Assembly: GCA_003487805.1 (NCBI GenBank)
Contig: DNNE01000024.1
Coordinates: 1 to 37,327 of the forward strand
Reading direction: 5' to 3'
Length of the DNA: 37,327 nucleotides
Source of the DNA: Blastocatellia bacterium
GTDB taxonomy: Bacteria > Acidobacteriota > Blastocatellia > Pyrinomonadales > Pyrinomonadaceae
The notes beneath the pieces are model-generated. The model ran no database searches, was not told the DNA's origin, and was given only the letters and a program-made list of their open reading frames with translations. Shown one piece after another: positions 16,231 to 24,687 of this stretch. Each line of letters begins with the position of its first letter. Positions within the stretch are counted from its first letter, which is position 1. Made by a program: the position numbers and the translations under genes.

Positions 16231-18452
16231 AACGCACAATAATTCTAACCCTAATCCTGGCGAGCAGCGTTTACGGACAGACGCGAAACTCGCGGACCGA
16301 AGCGATCGTGCCCGCGCCAACTTCGACGGGCACCGTCACGCTTTCGCTGGCTGAGTTCAATCGTCTGACAGAGCTGGCGTCGCGTCAGCCGAAATCCGTC
16401 GAAAGTGCGCCACTGCCTTTTGTGTTATCGACGGCGGCGTTCAAGCTGCGCGTCGAAGATCAATCGTTGACCGGCACCGTCGAAATCGCCGGTTCTGTGT
16501 TGGAAAAAGGATCGGTGAAAGTCCCGCTCACCAGCGGTCTAACAATCCTCGAAGCACAACAGGCGAACAGTGCTTTGCCTCTATTGCTGGATGGCGCGAC
16601 GCAGACTGCGATTCTGACTGGGCCGGCCCCGTTCTCGGTGTCGCTATCAGTAGCATCACCGCTGACCGTCGAAGCCGGCCGCGCATCGTTCACAATTCCG
16701 GTTCCGAATGCGAGCGCGTCTTTGTTGACGCTCGACCTGCCGGGTAATCATGCGAATGTGAAGATTGAGCCGGGACTCGTCACCAGCCGCACGAATTTGA
16801 ATGGACATACGATCGTCGAGGCCACACTCGAGCCGGGCAAGCCAGCCCGTGTCTGGTGGACCACCCGAGAGATCACTGCGCCGGTCGCGCAACGCGAAGT
16901 GCGTTTTCTTTCTGATATCAAATCTGTCGTCTCAGTTGGCGACTCGCAGATGCGCATCACTGCCCTGTGCGATGTCACCGTGATCCAGGGCGAAGCCGGT
17001 GAATTCAGAATGCCGCTTCCCGCAGGTTTCGAATTGACAGAGGCGACTGGTCCAACCCTCGATTCGTTCGCAATTGATAAGGGAGTGCTGGTGCTCAACG
17101 TCCGCGAGCCAGTGCGCCGCAATCATCAGTTTCTGATCGCGCTTGAACGAGCAAACAAAGAAACGAAAGTTGAAGCTCCAGTGCTCGCGCTGGCGGGGGC
17201 CCAGCGTGAAACCGGCGAACTCCTGGTTGAAGGTGTCGGTTCGATGGAACTCACGCCGACTGAGACTGGTGGTTTGCGCCGCGTTGATGTGCATGAAGTC
17301 GGGGCCATCGCGCGATCGCTTTCGCGCTTTCCCCTGCAAGCGGCTTTTCGGTATCAGCGCCGCGCCGGCGACACGCCGAAACTTCAACTTGAATGGACGC
17401 AATTTCCTGACAGCTCGGTGCTTTCAGCTGTCGCTGAACGCGCGACGATCACGACCTTGACTAATATCGAAGGCAAATCACTCACTGAAGTGACGTTGCG
17501 GGTGCGCAATCACGCGCAACCATTCGTCAAAGTCGAGCTGCCGGCGGGCGCGCAACTGTTGTCGGCCGACGTCGAAGGCCAACGAGTGAGCCCGGTGACG
17601 GGAGTTGATGGTAGTCGCGTGCCGTTGTTGCGGCCGGGATTCAATCCGTCGGGCGCGTACACCGTCTCGTTTGTTTATCTGAGTTCGGGGGCGCGCTTCA
17701 CAAAGAACGGCGCTTATGAGATGGCGCTGCCTAAGCTCGATATTCCCGTGAATCTTTTGACCTGGGAAGTTTCGTTGCCCGATCGCCTCGAGGTGAAACA
17801 GTTCGGCGGAAACGCGCTCGCGGCGGAACTATTTCCGGCGGCAGCCGCGAACAATTTCGTGACGGACGGAGTTGACGACTTCACTGAAAAGGACGCACTC
17901 GCGTGGTCTGACAATGGAGTTGATATGGACAAGATGGAGGCCGGGCAAGTCGGTGGCATCGTCGTCGATCCGAACGGTGCGGTGGTCGTGGGCGCGCGCG
18001 TCACGGTTACCAACAAACAAACCGGCGCGAGCCAAACTGCGACTTCTGATGCGGAAGGACATTGGGTCGTGTCAAATGTTCAGGCCGGGCCGGCCACGGT
18101 GCGGATTGATTCATCAGGTTTCAAGGCGGCGTTGCAGGAACTTCCGCTCAACGGGCGCGCAGTTCATTTGGGGACGACGCTCGAAATCGCTGCAGCCACT
18201 GAGATGGTGACGGTAACCAGCAGCCTCGCCAACATGGAAAGAGATGGACGCCGGCTTGAAGATCAAGCACGTAAAGCCCAGCAGGCTCAACTGAACGCGC
18301 CTTCGGCGAATGTGTTCAATTTGCAGCGTCGCGTCGCCGGCATCCTTCCCGTTCACATCGATGTTCCGCGCAGCGGAAAGTCCTATCGCTTCGTGCGACC
18401 GTTGGTGATGGATGAGGAGACGAAAATCAGTTTTCAATACAGGGCGAAGTAA
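16227..18452 (+). CDS. Large secreted beta-rich protein with carboxypeptidase-regulatory-like domain, paralogue 2
   Basis: 741 residues, starting inside the stop of paralogue 1, so the two are translationally coupled. A short signal peptide is visible (TIILTLILASSVYGQ). The first 550 residues repeat the beta-rich architecture of paralogue 1. Residues about 570-660 are a CarboxypepD_reg-like domain (GGIVVDPNGAVVVGARVTVT, then TSDAEGHWVVSNVQAGPATV), the type found at the N-terminus of TonB-dependent receptors in Acidobacteriota. The tail NMERDGRRLEDQARKAQQAQ is helical. There is no TonB barrel, so this is a soluble or surface protein. A surface assembly or polymer-binding role is a guess. Confidence 0.78.
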   Translation: MKRTIILTLILASSVYGQTRNSRTEAIVPAPTSTGTVTLSLAEFNRLTELASRQPKSVESAPLPFVLSTAAFKLRVEDQSLTGTVEIAGSVLEKGSVKVPLTSGLTILEAQQANSALPLLLDGATQTAILTGPAPFSVSLSVASPLTVEAGRASFTIPVPNASASLLTLDLPGNHANVKIEPGLVTSRTNLNGHTIVEATLEPGKPARVWWTTREITAPVAQREVRFLSDIKSVVSVGDSQMRITALCDVTVIQGEAGEFRMPLPAGFELTEATGPTLDSFAIDKGVLVLNVREPVRRNHQFLIALERANKETKVEAPVLALAGAQRETGELLVEGVGSMELTPTETGGLRRVDVHEVGAIARSLSRFPLQAAFRYQRRAGDTPKLQLEWTQFPDSSVLSAVAERATITTLTNIEGKSLTEVTLRVRNHAQPFVKVELPAGAQLLSADVEGQRVSPVTGVDGSRVPLLRPGFNPSGAYTVSFVYLSSGARFTKNGAYEMALPKLDIPVNLLTWEVSLPDRLEVKQFGGNALAAELFPAAAANNFVTDGVDDFTEKDALAWSDNGVDMDKMEAGQVGGIVVDPNGAVVVGARVTVTNKQTGASQTATSDAEGHWVVSNVQAGPATVRIDSSGFKAALQELPLNGRAVHLGTTLEIAAATEMVTVTSSLANMERDGRRLEDQARKAQQAQLNAPSANVFNLQRRVAGILPVHIDVPRSGKSYRFVRPLVMDEETKISFQYRAK

Positions 18453-18463
18453 GGCGATTGCTT

Positions 18464-18480
18464 GGCCGTTACCAACGGCC
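18464..18480. repeat. Perfect short hairpin after paralogue 2
   Basis: GGCCGTT ACC AACGGCC, a seven-base stem with a three-base loop, 11 bases after the stop. No T run follows, so it is more like a REP unit than a rho-independent terminator, though it could protect the transcript end. It lies between the stops of two convergent genes. Confidence 0.6.
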
Positions 18481-18499
18481 TACGTACGAAGTTACAGAT

Positions 18500-18850
18500 T
18501 CATAGAGGAAGAGTGTGAATGGAGTTGATGTATTCTTCGGCTTCGGAGCCAGCCCAAATCAGTATCAGGTCCTCAATGATTCGAACAATCTCAGTGTCCT
18601 GCTGAACAATGAAGACGCCCGGGCTGGTTTTGGTTTCAATGAAAATGCCGAAATGTGTCGGCATCGTTCTCCGATCATGGCTGACTAAGATCCGGCCCTC
18701 GCTGGCGGCAACGGTCAGAATTTCAGAGTCACTAAGGTTTTCGAACCCTGCGTCTGTAGCCGTTTGAAAATCGATTTCTCGGACACGTCGCAGAACTCCT
18801 GAGACGATGTCCTCATTAAAGTCTGCATCAGCTTGGAAGCGAGGTTTCAC
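18500..18850 (-). CDS. DUF5615 PIN-like toxin
   Basis: 116 residues. The start (RFQADADFNEDIVSGVLRR) gives the first acidic residues of a PIN-like fold. LSDSEILTVAASEGRILVSHDRRTM is the family core, in which the SD and HD acids would complete the metal site. Related proteins are ribonuclease toxins of the VapC45-type pairs. The ATG overlaps the stop of the upstream DUF433 gene by four bases, as usual for antitoxin-toxin coupling. Family assignment is good; activity is inferred. Confidence 0.82.
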   Translation of the reverse strand: MKPRFQADADFNEDIVSGVLRRVREIDFQTATDAGFENLSDSEILTVAASEGRILVSHDRRTMPTHFGIFIETKTSPGVFIVQQDTEIVRIIEDLILIWAGSEAEEYINSIHTLPL

Positions 18851-19164
18851 GAATGGGAGATCAGGGCCTCTTCGCGCGCGCGTCGCAGTTTTTCATACCA
18901 GTTGGCATGTCGTTCGCGCGAGACTTGATTGAGCTTTTCAAATTCCGCTTCGCCTGCGGCAAGATATTCATCAACCTCCAACTTGTGCGAAAGATAAAAC
19001 GCTAGACTGCCATGGACTTGTTCAAGGGTGAGCGACGGGAAAGACCGCTGAATACTTTCGGGTGAAGCGCCTCGCAGATAGGCATACACGACCGAGTCAA
19101 GCGACACTCGGGTACCGCCAATTCTGTAACTGCCGTCCTGAAGATTGACGTATTCTTTGCTCAT
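18847..19164 (-). CDS. DUF433 antitoxin
   Basis: 105 residues. The motif RIGGTRVSLDSVVYAYLRGASPESIQRSFPSLT-like segment is the DUF433 helix-turn-helix domain (RIGGTRVSLD, then GASPESI and LTLEQVHGSLAFYL). Such proteins are antitoxins and autorepressors of adjacent DUF5615 toxins. The C-terminal part (EFEKLNQVSRERHANWYEKLRRAREE) is a charged helix that probably blocks the toxin. It is first in the two-gene operon. The start at the ATG at 19164 fits the domain border. Confidence 0.85.
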   Translation of the reverse strand: MSKEYVNLQDGSYRIGGTRVSLDSVVYAYLRGASPESIQRSFPSLTLEQVHGSLAFYLSHKLEVDEYLAAGEAEFEKLNQVSRERHANWYEKLRRAREEALISHS

Positions 19165-19248
19165 CTCCGATATTACCTTAATTGATTCGACCCTATTTTA
19201 TCACTCCAACGCAGAAGATAGAAGATTAAGAAACTTCTATACTAGCCT

Positions 19249-22200
19249 CTAGGTCGTCAGTCTGCGATAAATCCCCGGCAGCCGTTCCGGCAGGGTCATC
19301 ACGTCGTCGATGATGGTGTAACCAATATCGCCGTAGAGGTCGCGCAACTCGCTTTCCGATTCGCGATCGATCGTGATGCAGAACGGCGTGATGCCGGCAA
19401 CCTTGGCCTGGCGCAAAGCTTCGCGCGTGTCTTCGCGCGCATACCGCGCGTCGCCGTAATCATGATCGTACGGCCGGCCATCTGACAGAACAATCAACAG
19501 ACGCGTGCGCGCTTCCTGCTTTTCCAGTTTCGCCGTCGCATGCCGGATCGCGGCGCCCAGCCGCGTGTTGTTTTGATAGGTAATGCCGCCGATGCGACGC
19601 ATCACTTCATCGGAATAGTGTTCCTTGAAATCCTTCAGCACATAAAACTTCACGTTGCGCCGGCCTTCGGAAGTAAAGCCGTTAATGGAATAAACGTCGC
19701 CGACGGCTTCCAGCGCTTCACTCATCAACACCAATCCTTCCTTTTCGATCTCGATGATCCGGCGGCCCGGATGTGTGTAAGGCTGCAGCGGATGACGGCC
19801 AATCGTGCGCGCGGTCGATGAAGATTGGTCGAGCAGGAATGAAACGGCCACGTCGCGCTGGCGACGCAGACGCTTCGTGTAGATGCGTTCCGACTGTTGA
19901 CCATCGGCGCGCCGATCGATAAAGAAGTCAACCACGGCATTCAAGTCGTAATCTTCACCGTCGAGTTCATTCGTGATCCGCGCGAGGTTCTCAGGCTTCA
20001 TCAGTTGAAACTGATGACGAATCGAAGAGACGACACCTTTGTAACGTTCGCGCGTTTCGTCGACAAACTCGCGGCTGCCGCGCTTCACTTTCTTTTCGAT
20101 CACGCGACACCACGACACGCGATGATCGACCAGTTCTCGATCCCACTCGTCGTAATTGAAAGCTACTTCACCGGCTTCGAGATCCTGTTCGGGACTCTCG
20201 CCATCGGTCCAGGCTTCGCTGCCATCAAGCTCGTCGAATTCACCTTCGCTTTCGGAATTCCACGCGTTGAAAAGCTCACGCGCGTCGCGGCGTTGGGGCC
20301 GGCGATCGGCTTCGCGTTCGGCAAGCATCTGTTCAGACGCACTGTTCTCATCTTCCTGATCGAGCTGGTCCGGAACCTCGACCTGCTGTTCGGATTCGTC
20401 CATCGCAATCGACTGAAACAACATGTACACGCGGCTCGTCGCCATCAAACTGTCGGCTACAGTCGCGGATTGATTTGACAGGTAATCATCGACGATCGTT
20501 TCCAGCTCCGAGACGACCTGGCGATAGAAGTCACGCGCGTCATCAAGCGCGCCGCCGAGCAGAGTCACTTGAAAGAGCAACTCGAACGGCACGAGGGCCG
20601 GCGGCAAGTCGATGATCTTCGGCCGCCGATTACGCAGGTGGTCACGGATAAGATCCAGATCGCGGGTGAGTCCGCGATACGTGCGCCGCAGACGCCGATC
20701 GATACGGCCGTTCTCGAGAGTGCCAAAGATTCGGCGCGCAAGCGCCGGAATTGGAAATAGACTTAAGACTTGCCGGAAGTCCAAATCGCTTGGCGGCGCT
20801 TTGCGACCTTGCGCCTTTGCGTGAGGCTCCGTTTCCGCTAAGAGATCGCGATCGATTGCAAACGCATCGCGCTCATCCTGATTCGCCGGATCGTACAATT
20901 CAGCGAGCGACGCGTAAGACGCTCGCAGATCATCATTGTCTCGCTCATAAGTTCCAAACTCGATTTGTCCCGCGGCGTGCGCCGCGAGAACTTTGTAGAG
21001 TCTGAAATCCAATTCTTCGTCGCCGAATTCAGCCACGACAGATGGCAAGTGAATTGTGCGGCCGTCCGCGATCCGCGTTTCGACCGGAACAGCCGCGAGC
21101 GCCGCGATCTCAACCGCGCGCCCCGTCAATCCTTCGACGTACAGTCGCAGCAAGGCCTGTACGGATTCGAGCGAAACTCCGGCGTCGCCCGCGCGCAATG
21201 CTTCATTGCTGCTGCGCGTTTCGAGCGCGTAGTAACTTCGCCGCGCGCGAGTGTCACCCGCAATCAAGCCGGCGCGCGCCCAGCTTTCAAATTGATCGAT
21301 TGAAACAGTTTGTAGGGCCTGCGCGCTGGATCGGAGACAGGCGAGCGCGCTTTCGGAATCGACACGGCCGACTTCACGCGTCAAAGTCAGAACGCGATGC
21401 GCCAGATCCGCGGCGCCGCGTGTGTCCTTCGTCAAGGCAATCGTTTGAAAGAAAGACGGACTGGAACGAATGAAGGCGACCAGCGCCGCGTTGCCATGCG
21501 GCGCGATGGCCCAAAGCAATTCCAGCCAATCATCGAAACACTCGGGCAGGGTGCGCAGGATCTCACCGCCCGCGACCATGAGATGTAACGCCGCTGCTCC
21601 GCCCCGCTCGAGAAAATTCATCGCGCGTTTCATGAGATGGAGCGATTGTTCCGCACTCAATCGATCAATGGCGTCCGGCAGAGAGGCCCATGCATCAGCC
21701 GCAATCCCGCCCGCGTGTTCGGCGAAGGCTCTGACGAGATCGATTGCAGTACTTACCAAATCGTCGTTTAGAGGCGGGCTACTGCCCGCCAAATCAACGT
21801 CACCGGCGGGCGGTAGCCCGCCTCTAAACGGGTGATATGAATTGAGAGCCGCCACAACCGCTGGCGTGACGTTCAAAAACTCCGCGCTGTGTTTGGCCGA
21901 TCTGCGCGAGATAGTTGCGGCAACCTCGTAAATTGATCGTAACAGTTCGGGAGCTGGAACTTTCTCAGCCAGTGCGGGAGCGCTGCGAAAAGTTTCAGCG
22001 GCAGTCGTTGCCGACAAGATCATCTGGCGCGCGCAAACGTGGAAGACAAACGGACGAGCGAGTGAGGGCACCTTCGCAAAATCCTCGACTCCGGCGATGA
22101 AAAAGCTGACGCCGTTTTCGACATCAGTCATGGTGAGCCGCCGTCCCAGTTCACCCCAGGCGCGTAGTTCCGCCGGCTCCAAAACCTGCGCGACCTCGGG

Positions 22201-22419
22201 AGTTGCGCGCAGAAACTCAATACTGGCCCTGATGGAGACGGCGGCGATCGCGGCGCTGGTCTCCAACGCGGCGCGTGTGTGATCGAGCGGCAGGCTACTG
22301 ATCTGTCGCAGCAGCCCGGCAATCGTGCGTCGCTCGGTTGGATTTTTTACCGCGCGCAGCCGTTCGCTGATCTCTTCGCCAAGGTCGGTTGATTCGTTGT
22401 TGATAAGTTCGTCGGACAC
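19249..22419 (-). CDS. NorD/CbbO-type protein with C-terminal VWA domain
   Basis: 1056 residues. The C-terminal 200 residues are a von Willebrand A domain with a complete MIDAS: DQSSST (DxSxS), NNTRLGAAIRHA and LSDGRPYDHDYG. The middle has an acidic, probably disordered linker (DEENS- and EGEFDELDG-like runs). The first 550 residues are helical repeats like those of NorD and CbbO proteins, which work with a MoxR-type AAA+ ATPase to activate a client enzyme. The ATPase (23780-24586) lies four genes upstream on the same strand. Two repeat inserts are translated in-frame (21765-21830 and about 20799-20825). No NO reductase or Rubisco gene is in the window, so the client is unknown. Confidence 0.87.
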   Translation of the reverse strand: MSDELINNESTDLGEEISERLRAVKNPTERRTIAGLLRQISSLPLDHTRAALETSAAIAAVSIRASIEFLRATPEVAQVLEPAELRAWGELGRRLTMTDVENGVSFFIAGVEDFAKVPSLARPFVFHVCARQMILSATTAAETFRSAPALAEKVPAPELLRSIYEVAATISRRSAKHSAEFLNVTPAVVAALNSYHPFRGGLPPAGDVDLAGSSPPLNDDLVSTAIDLVRAFAEHAGGIAADAWASLPDAIDRLSAEQSLHLMKRAMNFLERGGAAALHLMVAGGEILRTLPECFDDWLELLWAIAPHGNAALVAFIRSSPSFFQTIALTKDTRGAADLAHRVLTLTREVGRVDSESALACLRSSAQALQTVSIDQFESWARAGLIAGDTRARRSYYALETRSSNEALRAGDAGVSLESVQALLRLYVEGLTGRAVEIAALAAVPVETRIADGRTIHLPSVVAEFGDEELDFRLYKVLAAHAAGQIEFGTYERDNDDLRASYASLAELYDPANQDERDAFAIDRDLLAETEPHAKAQGRKAPPSDLDFRQVLSLFPIPALARRIFGTLENGRIDRRLRRTYRGLTRDLDLIRDHLRNRRPKIIDLPPALVPFELLFQVTLLGGALDDARDFYRQVVSELETIVDDYLSNQSATVADSLMATSRVYMLFQSIAMDESEQQVEVPDQLDQEDENSASEQMLAEREADRRPQRRDARELFNAWNSESEGEFDELDGSEAWTDGESPEQDLEAGEVAFNYDEWDRELVDHRVSWCRVIEKKVKRGSREFVDETRERYKGVVSSIRHQFQLMKPENLARITNELDGEDYDLNAVVDFFIDRRADGQQSERIYTKRLRRQRDVAVSFLLDQSSSTARTIGRHPLQPYTHPGRRIIEIEKEGLVLMSEALEAVGDVYSINGFTSEGRRNVKFYVLKDFKEHYSDEVMRRIGGITYQNNTRLGAAIRHATAKLEKQEARTRLLIVLSDGRPYDHDYGDARYAREDTREALRQAKVAGITPFCITIDRESESELRDLYGDIGYTIIDDVMTLPERLPGIYRRLTT
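20799..20825. repeat. Translated short repeat in the NorD-like gene
   Basis: CTTTGCGACCTTGCGCCTTTGCGTGAG encodes HAKAQGRKA on the minus strand, a peptide known to recur in unrelated proteins of environmental bacteria. Only one copy is here, so this rests on recall of the sequence type. Confidence 0.45.
21765..21830. repeat. Palindromic element D, in-frame in the NorD-like gene
   Basis: A 66-base unit with 26-base inverted arms (CGTTTAGAGGCGGGCTA at the left; the right arm is its reverse complement with one mismatch) around a 14-base centre. It is exactly 22 codons, encoding FRGGLPPAGDVDLAGSSPPLND, so the host frame is kept. Confidence 0.9.
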
Positions 22420-22439
22420 AATTGCCTCAAGGACGTCAG

Positions 22440-23261
22440 TTAATGAAGCCCTTCACGCTGAAGCACCTTGCCCAGATCGTAGAGAGCAGGCTCAATTCGC
22501 TCTTTGAACGAGATGTATTGAAGACCCGCGAGGTTGGTGAATTCCTCCAAGCCTTCCTGTTTCAGGATGACTACTCTCTTGAAGCCGAACTTGCCTTGAG
22601 CCAGTCCGGTCTCATGAATCACGTTTTGACGAGCTCTTAAATGTCCCTCAGCGGTTGCGTCTTCCGCCGTGAGGACTATGACCGCAAAGTCCGATTGATC
22701 AAGCATCCCTTCAAGGATAGGAACAACCGATTCGCCACTGCGAGGCTCCGATTCGAAGCTGACGGTTCTGAGTCCCACTTCGTCTTCGAGAAATGTCTTA
22801 ACTCTTAGCCAGAAAGCGCTACGACCATGTCCGATAAATACACATGATTTCTCAGATATCGTAGTTTTACTCTTTATCGCGGCCGCTGGAGCAACAGCTG
22901 CCGAAACATGTTCTTCCGTTTGAACTTCTTCAATCATCAACTGCAGCAAAGATTGCGCGCGATCCAATCCCTTCCAGAAGTTTGTTTCGTTTGCTTTATT
23001 ATCCCCAAGTAGAGTCGACATCATTTCGTGGTATTCAATGTCATTGAATTCCGCTAGCCAATGTGAGTGCTTTCCAAATACGACCGCGATCCCCTCATTA
23101 ACATCTTTAAGCCATTGCTGAAATTCAGGCGAGCTCCGAGAGAAACCAGGGTTACCCATGAGAAACCTCATCGGAAGGCTTTTCTGGAAACGCCAATCCT
23201 TAACTCGCTTTACCAACCGCGTCAATATCGAGAGCTTATCTTTCTTCGTGAGATCAGACAT
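22440..23261 (-). CDS. TIR-like nucleotide-binding/NADase-type effector (PF10137-like)
   Basis: 273 residues from the ATG at 23261; the longer frame to 23372 would overlap HicB. Residues about 138-252 are the TIR-like domain: VFIGHGRS at the first strand, FESEPRSGESV as the loop, DFAVIVLTAEDA as a strand, and RQNVIHETGLAQGKFG holding the likely catalytic glutamate E217. This family includes NAD-degrading effectors in CBASS and Pycsar-type defence. The N-terminal 120 residues are helical and unassigned. It lies 20 bases upstream of the VWA gene and 38 bases after HicB, in one array. It looks less GC-rich than the genes on either side of the cassette. Confidence 0.8.
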   Translation of the reverse strand: MSDLTKKDKLSILTRLVKRVKDWRFQKSLPMRFLMGNPGFSRSSPEFQQWLKDVNEGIAVVFGKHSHWLAEFNDIEYHEMMSTLLGDNKANETNFWKGLDRAQSLLQLMIEEVQTEEHVSAAVAPAAAIKSKTTISEKSCVFIGHGRSAFWLRVKTFLEDEVGLRTVSFESEPRSGESVVPILEGMLDQSDFAVIVLTAEDATAEGHLRARQNVIHETGLAQGKFGFKRVVILKQEGLEEFTNLAGLQYISFKERIEPALYDLGKVLQREGLH

Positions 23262-23299
23262 CTGGCAACTTTCCCGGTGGGAATTGTATGAGCGAGGGC

Positions 23300-23515
23300 T
23301 CACGCGAGCATCAGGCGCTGGCCCTTTGGCTCGGGTATCGGATCGCCAAATTCCTTCGCCGTGTCGATCCAAAGTTGAATCGCCTCGTTAGCGTTTACGG
23401 CGGCTGATTCATAGGTTGGACCGTGCGCCATGCAGCCTGGGAGTTCGGGTACTTCTGCGACATATGCTTCGTCGTCATTGCTCCAGTAGATAATGATTTC
23501 GTACTTGTGCATCAA
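23300..23515 (-). CDS. hicB: HicB antitoxin
   Basis: 71 residues, the short HicB form: a beta-sheet pair (YEIIIYWSNDDEAYVAEVPELPGC) and the helix TYESAAVNANEAIQLWI. It neutralises HicA by binding it. The start overlaps the stop of hicA by four bases. There is no added DNA-binding domain at the C-terminus, so autoregulation may need HicA or another factor. Confidence 0.92.
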   Translation of the reverse strand: MMHKYEIIIYWSNDDEAYVAEVPELPGCMAHGPTYESAAVNANEAIQLWIDTAKEFGDPIPEPKGQRLMLA

Positions 23516-23766
23516 ATCTCGCCCCCCAGTTTGTACTTCAAAATAACCGCTCGCACTTGGCGAACTTGATAGACTTTCGCTTTGCTGCCCTCGCGTTGCA
23601 GATTGATCTTCTCGACGATTCCAGCTCGGCGAAACATATGATGACTGCCTCTAATTCTCTCATTGAAGCCCATGCTTGTAAGCAGATGACGCAAATCATT
23701 GAATGGTACGTTGGCATCCGAAGTGCCGCGAAGTATCTGGAAGAGAAGTTTATCGTACTTACTCAT
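23512..23766 (-). CDS. hicA: HicA mRNA interferase toxin
   Basis: 84 residues with the double-stranded RNA-binding-like HicA fold. The catalytic histidine lies in GSHHMFRR (H42 or H43), and KVYQVRQVRAVILKYKLG is the C-terminal helix. It is slightly longer than the 60-residue classical HicA. It starts 13 bases after the stop of the AAA+ gene, so it lies inside the transcription unit that leads to the TIR and VWA genes. Order is toxin first, as normal for HicAB. Confidence 0.9.
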   Translation of the reverse strand: MSKYDKLLFQILRGTSDANVPFNDLRHLLTSMGFNERIRGSHHMFRRAGIVEKINLQREGSKAKVYQVRQVRAVILKYKLGGEI

Positions 23767-23779
23767 CGGCGCATAAGAT

Positions 23780-24586
23780 CTAAATCACCGTCGTCACGAT
23801 CTCACGAATGCTTCTCTGCAAATCGCGATCGTCGGTGATGGGCGAGCACATCGCGACTTCGGCGGCGCGCGTGGGCGGGATGCCGTGCGAGATTAATTGC
23901 GCGGCGTAAATCAGCAAGCGGGTCGAGACTCCTTCTTCCAATCCATGCCCGCGCAGGTTGCGCACCTTTTGTCCGATCAAAACCAGATCGCGCGCAGTGC
24001 CTTCATCGACGCCGCCTTCGCGCGCCACGATCGTCGCTTCCAACTCTGCGGGCGGATAATCGAAGTCGATTGCCACAAAGCGTTGCCGGGTGGACTGTTT
24101 CAGGTCTTTCAAGATCGATTGATACCCGGGATTGTAAGAAACGACGAGCATGAAATCCGACGGCGCTTCCAGAATCGTTCCTCTTTTTTCAATCGGAAGC
24201 CGGCGGCGATGATCGGTGAGCGGATGAATAATCACGACAGTGTCTTTGCGCGCCTCGACAACTTCATCGAGATAGCAGATCGCGCCATGACGCACTGCTG
24301 AAGTCAGAGGCCCGTCGTGCCAGACCGTCTCTTCGCCTTCAATCAAAAAGCGGCCTACGAGATCGGTCGAAGATAGATCTTCATGACAGGCGACCGTGAT
24401 TAGCGGGCGCTCCAATCGCCAGGCCATGTGCTCGACAAAGCGTGTCTTGCCGCAACCCGTCGGTCCTTTCAGAATTACCGGCAAGTGCGCGGCGTGCGCG
24501 GCTTCAAACAAACCGACTTCATTGTCGACCGGCAGATAATAGGGCTCGTCGACGATCTTGTATTCTTCGATGGCGCGTTCAGACAT
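23780..24586 (-). CDS. MoxR-type AAA+ ATPase, NorQ/CbbQ/NirQ subfamily
   Basis: 268 residues. Walker A GPTGCGKT is at residues 41-48, Walker B is ICYLDEV, sensor 1 is VVSYNPG, and the arginine finger region is STRQRFVAIDF. The C-terminal lid (GVSTRLLIYAAQLISHGIPP) fits CbbQ_C. These ATPases form hexamers with a VWA partner that recruits a client protein. The ATG at 24586 is preferred over the GTG at 24604, which lies inside a REP hairpin. No Shine-Dalgarno sequence is seen at normal spacing; the leader is the REP copy at 24593-24619. First gene of a five-gene array. Confidence 0.92.
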   Translation of the reverse strand: MSERAIEEYKIVDEPYYLPVDNEVGLFEAAHAAHLPVILKGPTGCGKTRFVEHMAWRLERPLITVACHEDLSSTDLVGRFLIEGEETVWHDGPLTSAVRHGAICYLDEVVEARKDTVVIIHPLTDHRRRLPIEKRGTILEAPSDFMLVVSYNPGYQSILKDLKQSTRQRFVAIDFDYPPAELEATIVAREGGVDEGTARDLVLIGQKVRNLRGHGLEEGVSTRLLIYAAQLISHGIPPTRAAEVAMCSPITDDRDLQRSIREIVTTVI

Positions 24587-24592
24587 TGGTTT

Positions 24593-24687
24593 CTGGGTAC
24601 GCACGCCTCCGGCGTGCTCTTCTCATTAACTTAACAATTTATCATCGCGTCTCGTCTCGAGCTAGCACGCCAGAGGCGGCGTACCCA
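24593..24687. repeat. REPIN of family E (two inverted REP units)
   Basis: Unit one (24593-24619) has the hairpin GCACGCC TCC GGCGTGC next to GGGTAC. Unit two (24661-24687) is the inverted form (GCACGCCAGAGGCGGCGTACCC, slightly degenerate). The spacer is about 40 bases. Unit one starts seven bases before the start codon of the AAA+ gene. Unit two contains the last codons of the transposase frame. Confidence 0.88.

Noticed and set aside
18464..18480. Rho-independent terminator after the secreted paralogue pair
   Set aside because: A perfect stem is present but no T run follows on either strand, so I list it as a hairpin repeat only.
19897..20478. 193-codon plus-strand ORF opposite the NorD-like gene
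   Set aside because: It lies wholly within a well-supported gene on the other strand, and its sequence reflects the acidic linker region read backwards.
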